64,000 nucleotides of DNA, from assembly GCF_023721715.1 (NCBI RefSeq), contig NZ_JAMDLG010000001.1:2891784-2955783 (forward strand), read 5' to 3'. How positions within the stretch are numbered: the stretch's first letter is position 1; each line of letters begins with the position of its first letter. The notes below the pieces were generated by a model, which was not told the origin of the DNA, did not search any database, and was given only the letters and a program-made list of their open reading frames with translations. A program made the translations under genes and the position numbers. Shown here in pieces: positions 8,750-16,995 of this stretch. This stretch comes from Parasegetibacter sp. NRK P23. Its GTDB lineage: Bacteria; Bacteroidota; Bacteroidia; Chitinophagales; Chitinophagaceae.

Positions 8750-9127
8750 TTAGGCAACCGCATCCTGTTTTTTGAATTGATCGTACAATGGTTGAAGATC
8801 GTTGGTTTCCAGGCCCAGCATCCGCATTACCCGGAACACTGGAGGCAATTCGGTTTCGATGAACACCGATTTGCGGTAGTGCTGCACGCGGGCTTCGGCT
8901 TCCGCCGCAATGAAATATCCGATCCCTCTTTTATCGGTAATGATGTCCTGTTGCTTCAGGAAATCGTAGGCCCTGGCGATGGTATTGGGGTTCACTTCAA
9001 GCTGCATCCCCAATTCGCGCACGCTGGGTATCTTATCATCGGGGTTCCATTGTTTCCGCAGGATCTTCTCGCACACATAATCAACGATCTGCAGGTAAAT
9101 GGCCTGTCCGTTATTGTGGAACTGCAT
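8750..9127 (-). CDS. GntR-family transcriptional regulator (YtrA type)
   Basis: 125 aa: an N-terminal winged helix-turn-helix (KIPSVRELGMQLEVNPNT, then a wing around TDKRGIGYF) and only a short helical tail instead of a large effector domain. This is the layout of the YtrA subfamily, which typically represses its own ABC-transporter operon. It lies third in that operon here, behind the ATPase and permease genes. A 26-bp palindrome in the operon promoter (10863-10888) is its likely operator. The inducing signal is unknown. Confidence 0.88.
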   Translation of the reverse strand: MQFHNNGQAIYLQIVDYVCEKILRKQWNPDDKIPSVRELGMQLEVNPNTIARAYDFLKQQDIITDKRGIGYFIAAEAEARVQHYRKSVFIETELPPVFRVMRMLGLETNDLQPLYDQFKKQDAVA

Positions 9128-9173
9128 AATTTTTTGTTTTAATTTGTTTGGCTATGGCTATACTTTCCCGCTG

Positions 9174-9992
9174 TTAAATTTCGGTTTCCTTCAGGCGGAA
9201 CCAGGTTACGACCCAGAACACCGGCGCCCACATGTACCGGAGCATGAAGAGTGAAAAGTCTTTGGACAATTCAGATACTTTATACACCTGTGTAGGTGCA
9301 CCTCTTCCAGATAAATCCAGCTTTCTTGCTTCAAATACGTTCCAGTTTACCTGCCCGAATTCTCTAAACATTTTATCGTCAATTCCCGTCATCATCCATA
9401 CAAAAAGAAAGACGAAGGCCGCGCCAACTATCACCGTTTTCACGTAAGCGAACTTTTTGAAATACGCGCTTCCCAACAGGAACAGCGATTGTACGGCGAT
9501 GAAGCACAAGAAGAAATAACGCGCCACAAGTTTTACTTCAGCATCTCTTTTCCAGTCCAGATAAGTCAGTTTGTAATTCAAAGGATCATCCTTTGCCGAA
9601 GATTCAATATAGGCGAAAGCCATTTGCCGGATAGGAAAAAAAACGGCACAGTACACGGCAAAAAAGAAAACGGTAGTAAAGAGAATGGTAACGATCAGTT
9701 TTTCCAGGTGGCTCGCGGGAAGGCTCATCCAGTAAGTACCTTTCGCTTTATCCCCGAGTGCATTGAAAGAGAGACTGGCGAAAATACAACCGGTAATAAA
9801 AAGTCCGACAAGGAATATCACCCAGGTATCGTCTTCATGGTAATCTGATCCTTCAGCAATTACCCAGATAGCGAAGACCATGGCCATGAGCCCGAACAAA
9901 GCAAGTGCGGCGAGTAAGAAGAATTTTACGTTCTCGGCCCAATGCCTGCGTATAAGCATGCCCAGGCGGCCGAAGTTAAGTGTATCATGCAT
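9174..9992 (-). CDS. ABC transporter permease-like membrane protein
   Basis: 272 aa with about six hydrophobic segments (for example FFLLAALALFGLMAMVFAIW, IFLVGLFITGCIFASL, LIVTILFTTVFFFAVYCAVF, TVIVGAAFVFLFVWMM). There is no sequence motif for a particular substrate. It overlaps the upstream ATPase gene by 8 bp, so the two are translationally coupled and probably form an ABC exporter or envelope-stress ABC complex. The GntR regulator gene follows 46 bp later. Confidence 0.8.
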   Translation of the reverse strand: MHDTLNFGRLGMLIRRHWAENVKFFLLAALALFGLMAMVFAIWVIAEGSDYHEDDTWVIFLVGLFITGCIFASLSFNALGDKAKGTYWMSLPASHLEKLIVTILFTTVFFFAVYCAVFFPIRQMAFAYIESSAKDDPLNYKLTYLDWKRDAEVKLVARYFFLCFIAVQSLFLLGSAYFKKFAYVKTVIVGAAFVFLFVWMMTGIDDKMFREFGQVNWNVFEARKLDLSGRGAPTQVYKVSELSKDFSLFMLRYMWAPVFWVVTWFRLKETEI

Positions 9993-10851
9993 GTTGAACG
10001 GATTTAGAAGTGGAGGATGGGTTGTTAAAAACGGCGTGTACGGCTTCTCCTTTCAGCACGATGGCCTTATAGAGCATTTCCAGGTCGATGGCGGTATCTT
10101 CTTCCATATAATTGGGCAGAATGAGCGCGTTGCCTTTGAGGGATTCTTCCGCGTAAATAGCCTGCTTCAGTTCATCGGTGCTGAAAGAAATCCTGAACAA
10201 CAGTTTCCGGGAGATATTGTCGATGGTTTGGTCGAACAGGATTTTTCCTTCATCGATTACGGTGATGCGGTCGATCAGGTTTTCGAGGTCCTTTACCTGG
10301 TGGGTACTGATGATGATGCACTTGTTTTCGTTCACGGCGCCTGCCATTACTTTGCGGAACTGGCTTTTGCTGAGGATATCAAGTCCGTTCGTGGGTTCGT
10401 CCATTAATAATACCGAGGTATTGCAGGCGAGGCCGAAGCTGATGAGCACTTTCTTCTTCTGGCCGTAACTCATTTGCTGCAGGGTATTTTCAATGGGAAT
10501 ACTGAACTCTGTCAGGTATTGCTCGAACTGGGTTTTGCTGAAGTTCGGGTAGAAAGGCGCGTTGCTTTTTACGAAAGCCTTGATGGGGATATTGGGCAGG
10601 AAAAATTCTTCGGGCACCATGAATATGTCGGCCAGGAAGGAGGGTTTCCGCTCCGCGGGATTGAAACCATTTACTGAAATAGAACCGCCGCCGGGAAAAA
10701 GCAACCCGGCGATGTTGCGCAGGAGCGTAGACTTCCCGGTTCCGTTCTTTCCGAGTAAACCATAAATGTACCCGGGCTGCAGGCTAAGGTTCAACTCGCG
10801 GAATACAGGCTTGCGCCGGTAAGAGAAATTGAGTTGTTGGATGTTTATCAT
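9985..10851 (-). CDS. ABC transporter ATP-binding protein
   Basis: 288 aa. A complete nucleotide-binding domain: Walker A GKNGTGKS (34-41), signature MSYGQ (127-131), Walker B VLLMDEP (147-153), and the switch histidine in IIISTHQVKD. It resembles the CcmA-type ATPases of export and drug or antibiotic resistance ABC systems. First gene of the operon ATPase, permease, GntR, GIN-like protein, secreted protein. It overlaps the permease gene by 8 bp. Confidence 0.93.
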   Translation of the reverse strand: MINIQQLNFSYRRKPVFRELNLSLQPGYIYGLLGKNGTGKSTLLRNIAGLLFPGGGSISVNGFNPAERKPSFLADIFMVPEEFFLPNIPIKAFVKSNAPFYPNFSKTQFEQYLTEFSIPIENTLQQMSYGQKKKVLISFGLACNTSVLLMDEPTNGLDILSKSQFRKVMAGAVNENKCIIISTHQVKDLENLIDRITVIDEGKILFDQTIDNISRKLLFRISFSTDELKQAIYAEESLKGNALILPNYMEEDTAIDLEMLYKAIVLKGEAVHAVFNNPSSTSKSVQHA

Positions 10852-10862
10852 GCTTACTGATT

Positions 10863-10888
10863 TAGTGTACTATTGTATTAGTACACTA
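10863..10888. promoter_or_regulatory. Operator palindrome for the GntR/YtrA-type regulator
   Basis: Perfect 10-bp inverted repeat TAGTGTACTA (10863-10872) and TAGTACACTA (10879-10888) around 6 bp. It lies immediately downstream of the -7 element of the ABC operon, covering the expected transcription start, a classic repressor position. Assignment to the GntR encoded in this operon is inference from position and symmetry. Confidence 0.8.
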
Positions 10889-10919
10889 CAAATGTAGGAG
10901 GATTTTTGAATTGAACAAA
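10889..10919 (-). promoter_or_regulatory. Promoter of the ABC/GntR operon
   Basis: On the minus strand: -33 element TTTG (10916-10919), 19-bp spacer, -7 element TACATTTG (10889-10896). Both match the Bacteroidota primary-sigma consensus. The operator palindrome begins directly after the -7 box. Confidence 0.85.
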
Positions 10920-10985
10920 TAAGTCGGGAAGTTTTTTTATCGTTTCTGAGAAAGAGAAACACGGTAGGCGAAGGGGGAAAACCAC

Positions 10986-11013
10986 CCCGGTGGCACCGGG
11001 TCCGGTGCACCGG
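10986..11013. repeat. Two adjacent GC-rich palindromes
   Basis: CCCGGTG-G-CACCGGG (10986-11000) is followed at once by the 12-bp palindrome CCGGTGCACCGG (11002-11013). They lie in an otherwise AT-rich gap between the ABC operon promoter and the thioredoxin-like gene. No T-tract follows, so this is not a standard terminator. The rest of the 10920-11261 gap holds no convincing gene. Confidence 0.6.
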
Positions 11014-11261
11014 GATGCACCTCATCATCCTAATCCACTATAATTCAATGAAATAAATTCCAAAAACGTAGTTTAAGTTTTTTCACCGAACAGAGCATGA
11101 TGAAAAGCGGATATCCGCCATGTGATAATACCGCTCGTATCCCCACGGCTTCTTCCTTATCTTTACAAGCATAATTCCAGAACCGCCCGTGCTCTTCATG
11201 TACAATGAAACGCCAGGCTTCCACCGGAATCAGGTTATCCAATGCTAAAAACAGCTACATT

Positions 11262-11756
11262 ATGAAATACATCTTTTTACTGGCAACTTTTTTTTCCCTC
11301 ACCACCCTTTCCGCTCAAAATACAGAACCCGCTTACAAGCGTTTCCCCACGGTTCCGCCGTTTGAACTGCTGGCCACCGACAGTGTATCCAAACTCAGCA
11401 AAAACCAGTTGAAAAAGAACCAACCTGTATTGATCATGTATTTCAGTCCGGATTGCGACCATTGCCAGCACCAGACCGAAGACATTCTCGCCAATATAGA
11501 CAAACTGAAAGATGTTCAGATCGTGATGTGTTCTTATCAACCCATGGAAACCATCCGGGCCTTTAAAGAGAAATACAAACTCGCCCAATATCCCAACATC
11601 ATGATCGGGAGGGATACCAAATATTTCGTTCCATCTTTCTACGGGGTGAATTCGCTGCCTTACCTGGCCTTCTACGATAAAAAGGGAAACCTCATTAAAG
11701 TGAACGAGGGCAACGTGAAGCCCGCCGCACTTATTAACAACTTTAAAGAGAAGTAA
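11262..11756 (+). CDS. Exported thioredoxin-like protein
   Basis: 164 aa from the ATG that begins a signal peptide (KYIFLLATFFSLTTLSAQ). The thioredoxin fold has the redox motif FSPDCDHC (Cys65 and Cys68) and a cis-proline in NSLPYLAFYDKKG. The CDHC dipeptide and the export signal fit a periplasmic thiol-disulfide protein of the TlpA/AhpC-like group; whether it reduces or oxidises its partners cannot be told. It stands alone, ending 56 bp before mdh, whose own promoter element lies between. Confidence 0.85.
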   Translation: MKYIFLLATFFSLTTLSAQNTEPAYKRFPTVPPFELLATDSVSKLSKNQLKKNQPVLIMYFSPDCDHCQHQTEDILANIDKLKDVQIVMCSYQPMETIRAFKEKYKLAQYPNIMIGRDTKYFVPSFYGVNSLPYLAFYDKKGNLIKVNEGNVKPAALINNFKEK

Positions 11757-11770
11757 ACTCCCTACCTTTG
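11742..11770 (+). promoter_or_regulatory. Putative promoter for mdh
   Basis: -7 element TACCTTTG (11763-11770) with a weak upstream TTTA (11742-11745, 17-bp spacer). The leader to the ATG at 11813 would be about 37 nt. Confidence 0.5.
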
Positions 11771-11812
11771 CCCCGCAAATCTTTATTTTTTCATTCTAAT
11801 AAATAAGCTTCC

Positions 11813-12742
11813 ATGAAAGTTACTGTCGTAGGAGCCGGTGCCGTAGGTGCAACCTGTGCCGACAATATCGCCCGTAAAGAACTGGCCGAAGAACTGGTAT
11901 TACTGGATATTAAAGAAGGTTTTGCCGAAGGTAAGGCCATCGACATGATGCAAACCGCCGCCCTGCTTGGTTTTGACACAAAGATCAAAGGTGTGACCAA
12001 TGATTACGCCGCTACCAAAGATTCCGACGTGGTAGTAATCACTTCCGGCCTGCCCCGCAAACCCGGTATGACCCGCGAGGAACTCATCGGCGTGAACGCA
12101 GGCATCGTTAAAGGGGTAACCGAAAACATCCTGAAATATTCTCCCGATACCATCATCATAGTAGTATCCAACCCCATGGATACCATGAACTACCTGACGT
12201 ACAAAACTTCCGGTCTGCCCAAGAACAAAGTGATCGGTATGGGTGGCGCACTGGATTCCGCCCGTTTTAAATTCTACCTCAGCCAGGCCCTGGGTTGCTC
12301 CCCTGCCGACCTGAACGCGGTAGTAATCGGCGGACATGGAGACACTACCATGATCCCCCTTATTAAACATGCCACCTGGAACGGTACGCCTGTTACCAAT
12401 TTCCTTACCCAGGAACAACAGGATAAGATTGTTGCCGATACAATGGTGGGCGGCGCTACCCTCACCAAACTGATCGGCACTTCCGCCTGGTATGCACCCG
12501 GAGCAGGCACCGCGGCTATGGTGGAAAGCATTCTCCGCGATGAGAAAAAACTCATCTCCAGCGGTGTGGCCCTGGAAGGAGAATACGGCCAGAACGATAT
12601 CTCCCTCGTGGTACCCGTGGTACTCGGAAAAGGTGGTTGGGAGAAGATCATCGACTTCAAGCTGACCGAAGAAGAACAGGCGGCTTTCAATAAGAGCGCT
12701 GATGCGGTGCGTACGATGAATGATGTGCTGAAAACGCTTTAA
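11813..12742 (+). CDS. mdh: Malate dehydrogenase (LDH-like, NAD-dependent)
   Basis: 309 aa. It interconverts malate and oxaloacetate in the TCA cycle. The Rossmann loop is VGAGAVG (6-12) and Asp32 in LLDIKE indicates NAD over NADP. Substrate-binding arginines are Arg82 and Arg88 (LPRKPGMTR) and Arg151; the catalytic His175 is in IGGHGDT. The arginine in the 81-88 loop separates it from lactate dehydrogenase. It is monocistronic, with its own -7 element and a terminator after it. Confidence 0.96.
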   Translation: MKVTVVGAGAVGATCADNIARKELAEELVLLDIKEGFAEGKAIDMMQTAALLGFDTKIKGVTNDYAATKDSDVVVITSGLPRKPGMTREELIGVNAGIVKGVTENILKYSPDTIIIVVSNPMDTMNYLTYKTSGLPKNKVIGMGGALDSARFKFYLSQALGCSPADLNAVVIGGHGDTTMIPLIKHATWNGTPVTNFLTQEQQDKIVADTMVGGATLTKLIGTSAWYAPGAGTAAMVESILRDEKKLISSGVALEGEYGQNDISLVVPVVLGKGGWEKIIDFKLTEEEQAAFNKSADAVRTMNDVLKTL

Positions 12743-12751
12743 CCTGGGTGG

Positions 12752-12830
12752 GAGATTACACGCACTGCTTCATTTCACGCGAAGACGCAAGGAAGCAGGG
12801 ACGCAAAGGCTTGTTCCTGTTTTGAGACGC
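12752..12830. repeat. Family B dispersed repeat copy
   Basis: Contains TTTCACGCGAAGACGCAAGG and AAGCAGGGACGCAAAGG after mdh. Related in wording to the copies at 7269-7370 and 18845-18958 (TTTGCGTCTTTGCGTGAAAA inverted). Confidence 0.7.
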
Positions 12831-12872
12831 TGAGATTAGGCAAGAGGAATGTCGGCTTTTATATATTATGCG

Positions 12873-12907
12873 GGGCGTATCATTTTTTTGATACGCCCTC
12901 TTTTTTT
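12873..12907 (+). terminator. Rho-independent terminator after mdh
   Basis: 9-bp stem GGGCGTATC (12873-12881) and GATACGCCC (12890-12898), T-rich loop, followed by TCTTTTTTT. It ends transcription running from mdh through the repeat. Confidence 0.88.
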
Positions 12908-12938
12908 ATATTAGCCTTCAAATCATACCCCCCGAATC

Positions 12939-13436
12939 ATGCACCTTAAACTCATTGCCATCGCCGCTTGCGCGGCGGTCACTTTTTCCAATTGCGCCAC
13001 AATTGTCAGCAAAACATCGTATCCCGTCGGGATAGACAGCGATCCTGTTAAAGCACAGGTAACCATTACCGATAGAAAAGGGAAAGAAGTATTCAAAGGA
13101 GGTACGCCGGCCACTGTGCACCTGAAATGTGGTGCCGGGTATTTTAAACGTGCTATTTACACCATCGTGGTGGAGAAAGAGGGTTTCCAGAAAAGTACCA
13201 TTACGCTGAACGCGAACCTGAATGGCTGGTATTTCGGCAACCTCCTGTTTGGTGGTGTTATCGGGTTGCTTGTGGTAGACCCCATCAGTGGCGCCATGTA
13301 CAGGATGAAGAACAAAGATGTGCGCACCACACTGGTTCCAATCAACGAAACTTCCATGAACGAGCCGCAGTTAAAAATCCTGGATATCAATAAAATCACG
13401 CCGGAAATGAGGGCCAATCTCGTTCCACTAAACTAG
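12939..13436 (+). CDS. Putative lipoprotein with a PEGA-like domain
   Basis: 165 aa. The N-terminus is a lipoprotein signal (IAACAAVTFSNC with a lipobox-like FSNC, acylated Cys near residue 19). The next part (about 25-90: DSDPVKAQVTITDRKGKEVFKGGTPATVHL) resembles PEGA-type beta domains, and a hydrophobic stretch (WYFGNLLFGGVIGLLVV) follows. Such small lipoproteins are common in Bacteroidota and are uncharacterised. It is convergent with the MFS gene, whose stop lies 11 bp away. Confidence 0.75.
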   Translation: MHLKLIAIAACAAVTFSNCATIVSKTSYPVGIDSDPVKAQVTITDRKGKEVFKGGTPATVHLKCGAGYFKRAIYTIVVEKEGFQKSTITLNANLNGWYFGNLLFGGVIGLLVVDPISGAMYRMKNKDVRTTLVPINETSMNEPQLKILDINKITPEMRANLVPLN

Positions 13437-13447
13437 GGCTGGGAGCA

Positions 13448-14692
13448 TTACGCTTCCACATAATCAAGGTCCTTAGCGAAAGTTTCTTCCAGTTTTCCCC
13501 AGGCCCAGAAAGCCAGGATGAATACCAATGCGCCCACCAGCAGGTTGGCGGTAACCGTATCCAACCCGGCATTGTATTTAAAGTAGGCATATAAACTGTT
13601 TACCCCGATCACCGATCCGCGCACGAAATTGGGAGCGGTATTGGTAACGGTGGAACGAATATTGGTGCCGAAGGATTCGGCCGCGGTGCTCATAAAAACC
13701 GCCCAGTACCCCACCATAAAACCCATTAATAATATACAGGAATAGAATACGAAACTGCTTTGCGCGCCAATCAGATAGAATAAGCCGATGGCGGCCATTG
13801 TGCCGATCATAAAAGTGAGCAGCGCTTTTTTCCTGCTGCGCAGGTATTGGGAGAAGAGGCCGCATGCCAGGTCGCCCAGCGTAAGCCCGAGATAAGCCAG
13901 CATGATGCCATTGATCGCGATGTTCTTTTTTTCCTCTTCCGGAATATCCACGCCAATAGCAGCAGCCAGTTCCGGAGAATACTTCGCATACAACTGAATG
14001 ACATACCAGATGGGAACCGCCATCAGGATAACCGCGATATACTTCGTGAAACGTTTGCGGTTGTTGAACAACATCAGGATATTCCCTTTGGAGGCATTGC
14101 CATGCTTAATGTTTTCGTACATACCTGATTCGTAAACGCCGATGCGCAACAGGAGCAGCAACAATCCCATACCCCCGCCAATAAAATAACAGGTGCGCCA
14201 GTCGCCCACCCACTTTACAATGAATCCGCCGAAAACCGCTCCCATAATGCCTATGGAAGCCACGAGCGCTGTGCCTATACCACGCTTCTCTTTGTCCATG
14301 GATTCATTCACCAGTGTAATCCCCGCCCCGAGTTCACCTGCCAGGCCAAAGCCCGCGATAAAACGAAGGACCGCGTAAATGGAGGTATCCTGTACAAAAC
14401 CATTTGCGATATTGGCCAGTGAATAAGTGATGATGGATCCGAAAAGTACCGATAACCTGCCCTTCTTATCGCCGAGTATCCCCCAGAAGATTCCGCCGAT
14501 CAGCATACCGGCCATCTGCCAGTTGTCGAGCATCAGCCCGATGCGTTCCACCTCTTCCGGCAGGGTGATGCCAATATCTCTGAGGCTCGTGGTGCGGATC
14601 ATGCCGAACAGGAGAAGGTCGAAGATATCGACGAAGTAACCCAGGGCGGCAACAAGGACCACCATGTTAAAAAGGGAGGCCGATTTTTTCAT
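13448..14692 (-). CDS. MFS transporter
   Basis: 414 aa, about 12 hydrophobic segments, with the MFS loop 2-3 motif GDKKGRLS (about residues 74-81) and a related FGTNIRST loop in the second half. The protein resembles sugar- or organic-acid-type MFS porters, but nothing fixes the substrate. The ATG at 14692 was chosen over an extension to 14776 because the extension is a run of basic residues (RSRCSSRRKNQRKRLKDRR) overlapping the dedA gene. Third of three minus-strand transporter genes (DAACS, DedA, MFS), 19 bp behind dedA. Confidence 0.85.
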   Translation of the reverse strand: MKKSASLFNMVVLVAALGYFVDIFDLLLFGMIRTTSLRDIGITLPEEVERIGLMLDNWQMAGMLIGGIFWGILGDKKGRLSVLFGSIITYSLANIANGFVQDTSIYAVLRFIAGFGLAGELGAGITLVNESMDKEKRGIGTALVASIGIMGAVFGGFIVKWVGDWRTCYFIGGGMGLLLLLLRIGVYESGMYENIKHGNASKGNILMLFNNRKRFTKYIAVILMAVPIWYVIQLYAKYSPELAAAIGVDIPEEEKKNIAINGIMLAYLGLTLGDLACGLFSQYLRSRKKALLTFMIGTMAAIGLFYLIGAQSSFVFYSCILLMGFMVGYWAVFMSTAAESFGTNIRSTVTNTAPNFVRGSVIGVNSLYAYFKYNAGLDTVTANLLVGALVFILAFWAWGKLEETFAKDLDYVEA

Positions 14693-14711
14693 ATAGCAGT
14701 TGGGGAATAAA

Positions 14712-15377
14712 TTACTCCTGCGGTCCTTCAGCCGTTTGCGCTGATTTTTTCTTCGGGAAGAACATCTTGATCGCAACGGGTGCGGTGGTCACCAATACCA
14801 GTCCGATGATTATTTTTTCGAGGTTGTGCTTCACCCATTCGTTCTCACCGAGGGCGTAACCCACCAGTACAAGACTCACCACCCAGGCGAGGCCGCCAAT
14901 CACATTGTACAACATGAATTTCTTTCTTTCCATCCCCACGATGCCCGCCACGATGGGCGCAAACGTTCTTACTATGGGTAGGAAACGGGCGAGGATAATG
15001 GCTGCGCCACCCTTTTTCTCATAGAATTCTTTCGCCTGGTAAAGGTGTTTCTTTTTAAAGAGCCAGGTATCTTTTCTTTCAAACAGCAGGTGCCCGGATT
15101 TTCTACCGAACCAATATCCGACCAGGTTTCCAACGATACCACAGATCGAAATCAGCGCCATCCAGTAGAACAGGTTTGCGGGATCACTGGCGAACGGGGC
15201 CTGGTGCTGGGCAATCAGCATGCCGGTCACGAAAAGAATGGAATCACCGGGCAGGAAGAAGCCCACGAAAAGCCCTGTTTCAGCGAAAATAATAAAGGCC
15301 ACGAGGTACAATCCGCCGTGCGCGTGTATCCAGACCGGGTCGATGAGTTGCTTTAAAAAATCCAGAAAATCTTGCAT
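14712..15377 (-). CDS. DedA-family membrane protein
   Basis: 221 aa with about five hydrophobic segments. Family motifs: FAETGLFVGFFLPGDSILF (about residues 31-49), the central ARFLPIVRTFAPIVAG and a C-terminal KMFFPKKKS. DedA proteins are linked to lipid-carrier (undecaprenyl phosphate or phosphatidylethanolamine) flipping and membrane homeostasis. It begins 33 bp after the DAACS gene and ends 19 bp before the MFS gene, so probably one operon. Confidence 0.9.
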   Translation of the reverse strand: MQDFLDFLKQLIDPVWIHAHGGLYLVAFIIFAETGLFVGFFLPGDSILFVTGMLIAQHQAPFASDPANLFYWMALISICGIVGNLVGYWFGRKSGHLLFERKDTWLFKKKHLYQAKEFYEKKGGAAIILARFLPIVRTFAPIVAGIVGMERKKFMLYNVIGGLAWVVSLVLVGYALGENEWVKHNLEKIIIGLVLVTTAPVAIKMFFPKKKSAQTAEGPQE

Positions 15378-15410
15378 ACTGTTTGAGTTAAATGAAATGC
15401 TGCTTTTGAA

Positions 15411-16811
15411 TTAAGAATCGGCTGGTGTAAGTTCTCCTTCCCATTTGCTTACCACCGCGGTGGCAATACTGTTCCCCACTACGTTGGTGGCGCTGCGGCC
15501 CATATCCAGGAGTGGGTCGATGCCCAGCAGGAGCGCCAGACCGGCCTCAGGAATATTAAATGTAGCGAGTGTGCCGGCAATCACCACGAGTGAAGCCCGG
15601 GGTACGCCCGCAATGCCTTTGCTGGTGAGCATCAGCACGAGGAGCATGCTGATCTGCGTGCCCATGTCAAGCTGAATACCGTAGCTCTGCGCGATGAACA
15701 GGGAGGCGAAGGTCATATACATCATGCTGCCGTCGAGGTTGAACGAATAACCCAGCGGGAGCACAAAACTTACAATTTTATCTTTGCAGCCGAAGCGTTC
15801 CAGTTCCGTCATGGTTTTCGGGAAGGCCGCTTCGCTGGAAGAAGTGGAGAAAGCAAGTAAAGTAGGTTCTTTTATTCTTCTAACGAGGTCAAGCACACGC
15901 TTTCCGATGAATACGCCACCCGCCAAGATGAGTACGAGCCAAAGGATACCCAATCCCAGGTAGAATTCGCCGATAAAGATGGAATAAGTTTTCAGAATAC
16001 CAATTCCCTGTTTGGCGATCACGGCGGTCATGGCGCCGAAAACCGCTACCGGAGCGAAGTTCATCACATAACCGGTGAGTTTGAGGATCACGTGGGCGAT
16101 GGCATCGAAGGCCTTGATTACAATTTTACCCATATCGCCAATGGCGGCGGTAGCTACGCCGAAGAACAGCGCGAACACCACGATCTGGAGAATTTCATTT
16201 TTCGCCATGGCATCTATCACGCTGGTGGGGAACACATGGTAGAGGAACTCCTTTAAAGTAAGCGCTGTTTTTTTGATGCCGGTATCTTCTCCGAGGTCGG
16301 GCAGAGGCAGGTTCATGGCGATACCCGGTTTGAAGAGATTCACCAGCACCAACCCCAGCAACAAACTCATCAATGAGGCGCTGAGGAACCAGAGCAGGGT
16401 TTTGCCCCCAATTCTTCCTACCGATTTGATGTCCCCTAGTTTGGCCACGCCCACCACGAGTGTGGTGAACACCAACGGGGCCACGATCATTTTAATGAGA
16501 CGAAGAAAGATATCGGCTAAAAGGGAGAATGGTTCTACTTTTTTATCGCGGGAAGCAAGGGCACTGTTTTTCAGTGTGGCCTGCTCCGCCTTTTCGGCAA
16601 GCAATTGTTTGAACGCGGCGGAACTGGTATCGGTGGATGATTTGATGGATTGGTTGAGTACCTTCAGTTTGGCTTCGGCGGAAGTAACCACCGCATTTTC
16701 CGTTGCGAGGTAATTACCGTTCAGGATAAAGCCAAGGGCCACGCCCAGCACCAGTGCTATGATAATATAAAGGGTGAGGCGGTTAGAACCTGACGATGTT
16801 GGCGTTCCCAT
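15411..16811 (-). CDS. Dicarboxylate/amino acid:cation symporter (DAACS family)
   Basis: 466 aa. GltP/DctA-type fold with the hairpin motif STSSSEAAFPKTM (serine-rich HP1) and LDGSMMYMTFASLFIAQ with the unwound TM7 region, then GIAGVPRASLVV (HP2). It imports glutamate, aspartate or C4-dicarboxylates with Na+ or H+. An insertion between the first two membrane segments (about residues 35-85, AENAVVTSAEAKLKVLNQS) is hydrophilic and helical, as in many Bacteroidota members. First gene of the minus-strand transporter group. Confidence 0.93.
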   Translation of the reverse strand: MGTPTSSGSNRLTLYIIIALVLGVALGFILNGNYLATENAVVTSAEAKLKVLNQSIKSSTDTSSAAFKQLLAEKAEQATLKNSALASRDKKVEPFSLLADIFLRLIKMIVAPLVFTTLVVGVAKLGDIKSVGRIGGKTLLWFLSASLMSLLLGLVLVNLFKPGIAMNLPLPDLGEDTGIKKTALTLKEFLYHVFPTSVIDAMAKNEILQIVVFALFFGVATAAIGDMGKIVIKAFDAIAHVILKLTGYVMNFAPVAVFGAMTAVIAKQGIGILKTYSIFIGEFYLGLGILWLVLILAGGVFIGKRVLDLVRRIKEPTLLAFSTSSSEAAFPKTMTELERFGCKDKIVSFVLPLGYSFNLDGSMMYMTFASLFIAQSYGIQLDMGTQISMLLVLMLTSKGIAGVPRASLVVIAGTLATFNIPEAGLALLLGIDPLLDMGRSATNVVGNSIATAVVSKWEGELTPADS

Positions 16812-16995
16812 TCACGAGCTTTTAGGTAACAAAGTGCCGCAATATAGTACTAAAATGAGAAAGAAAGGGAACGGGAATTGGTCGGTAAAAAATCCGGTTT
16901 GTTAAATTTTTGGCGGGGGAAACTGAATAAATACCTATTTTTCCGCACTTTTTGTATTTGCTGAATTAATCTAAATCGTAAACCAACAACGACGT

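Noticed and set aside
11045-11242. A 65-codon minus-strand frame upstream of the thioredoxin-like gene
   Set aside because: It ends close to the plus-strand start, has no motif and no promoter, and looks like chance.
16909-16960. A possible promoter of the APC permease
   Set aside because: A TTTG and a TGTATTTG are present, but they are about 40 bp apart, twice the usual spacing, so I do not call it.
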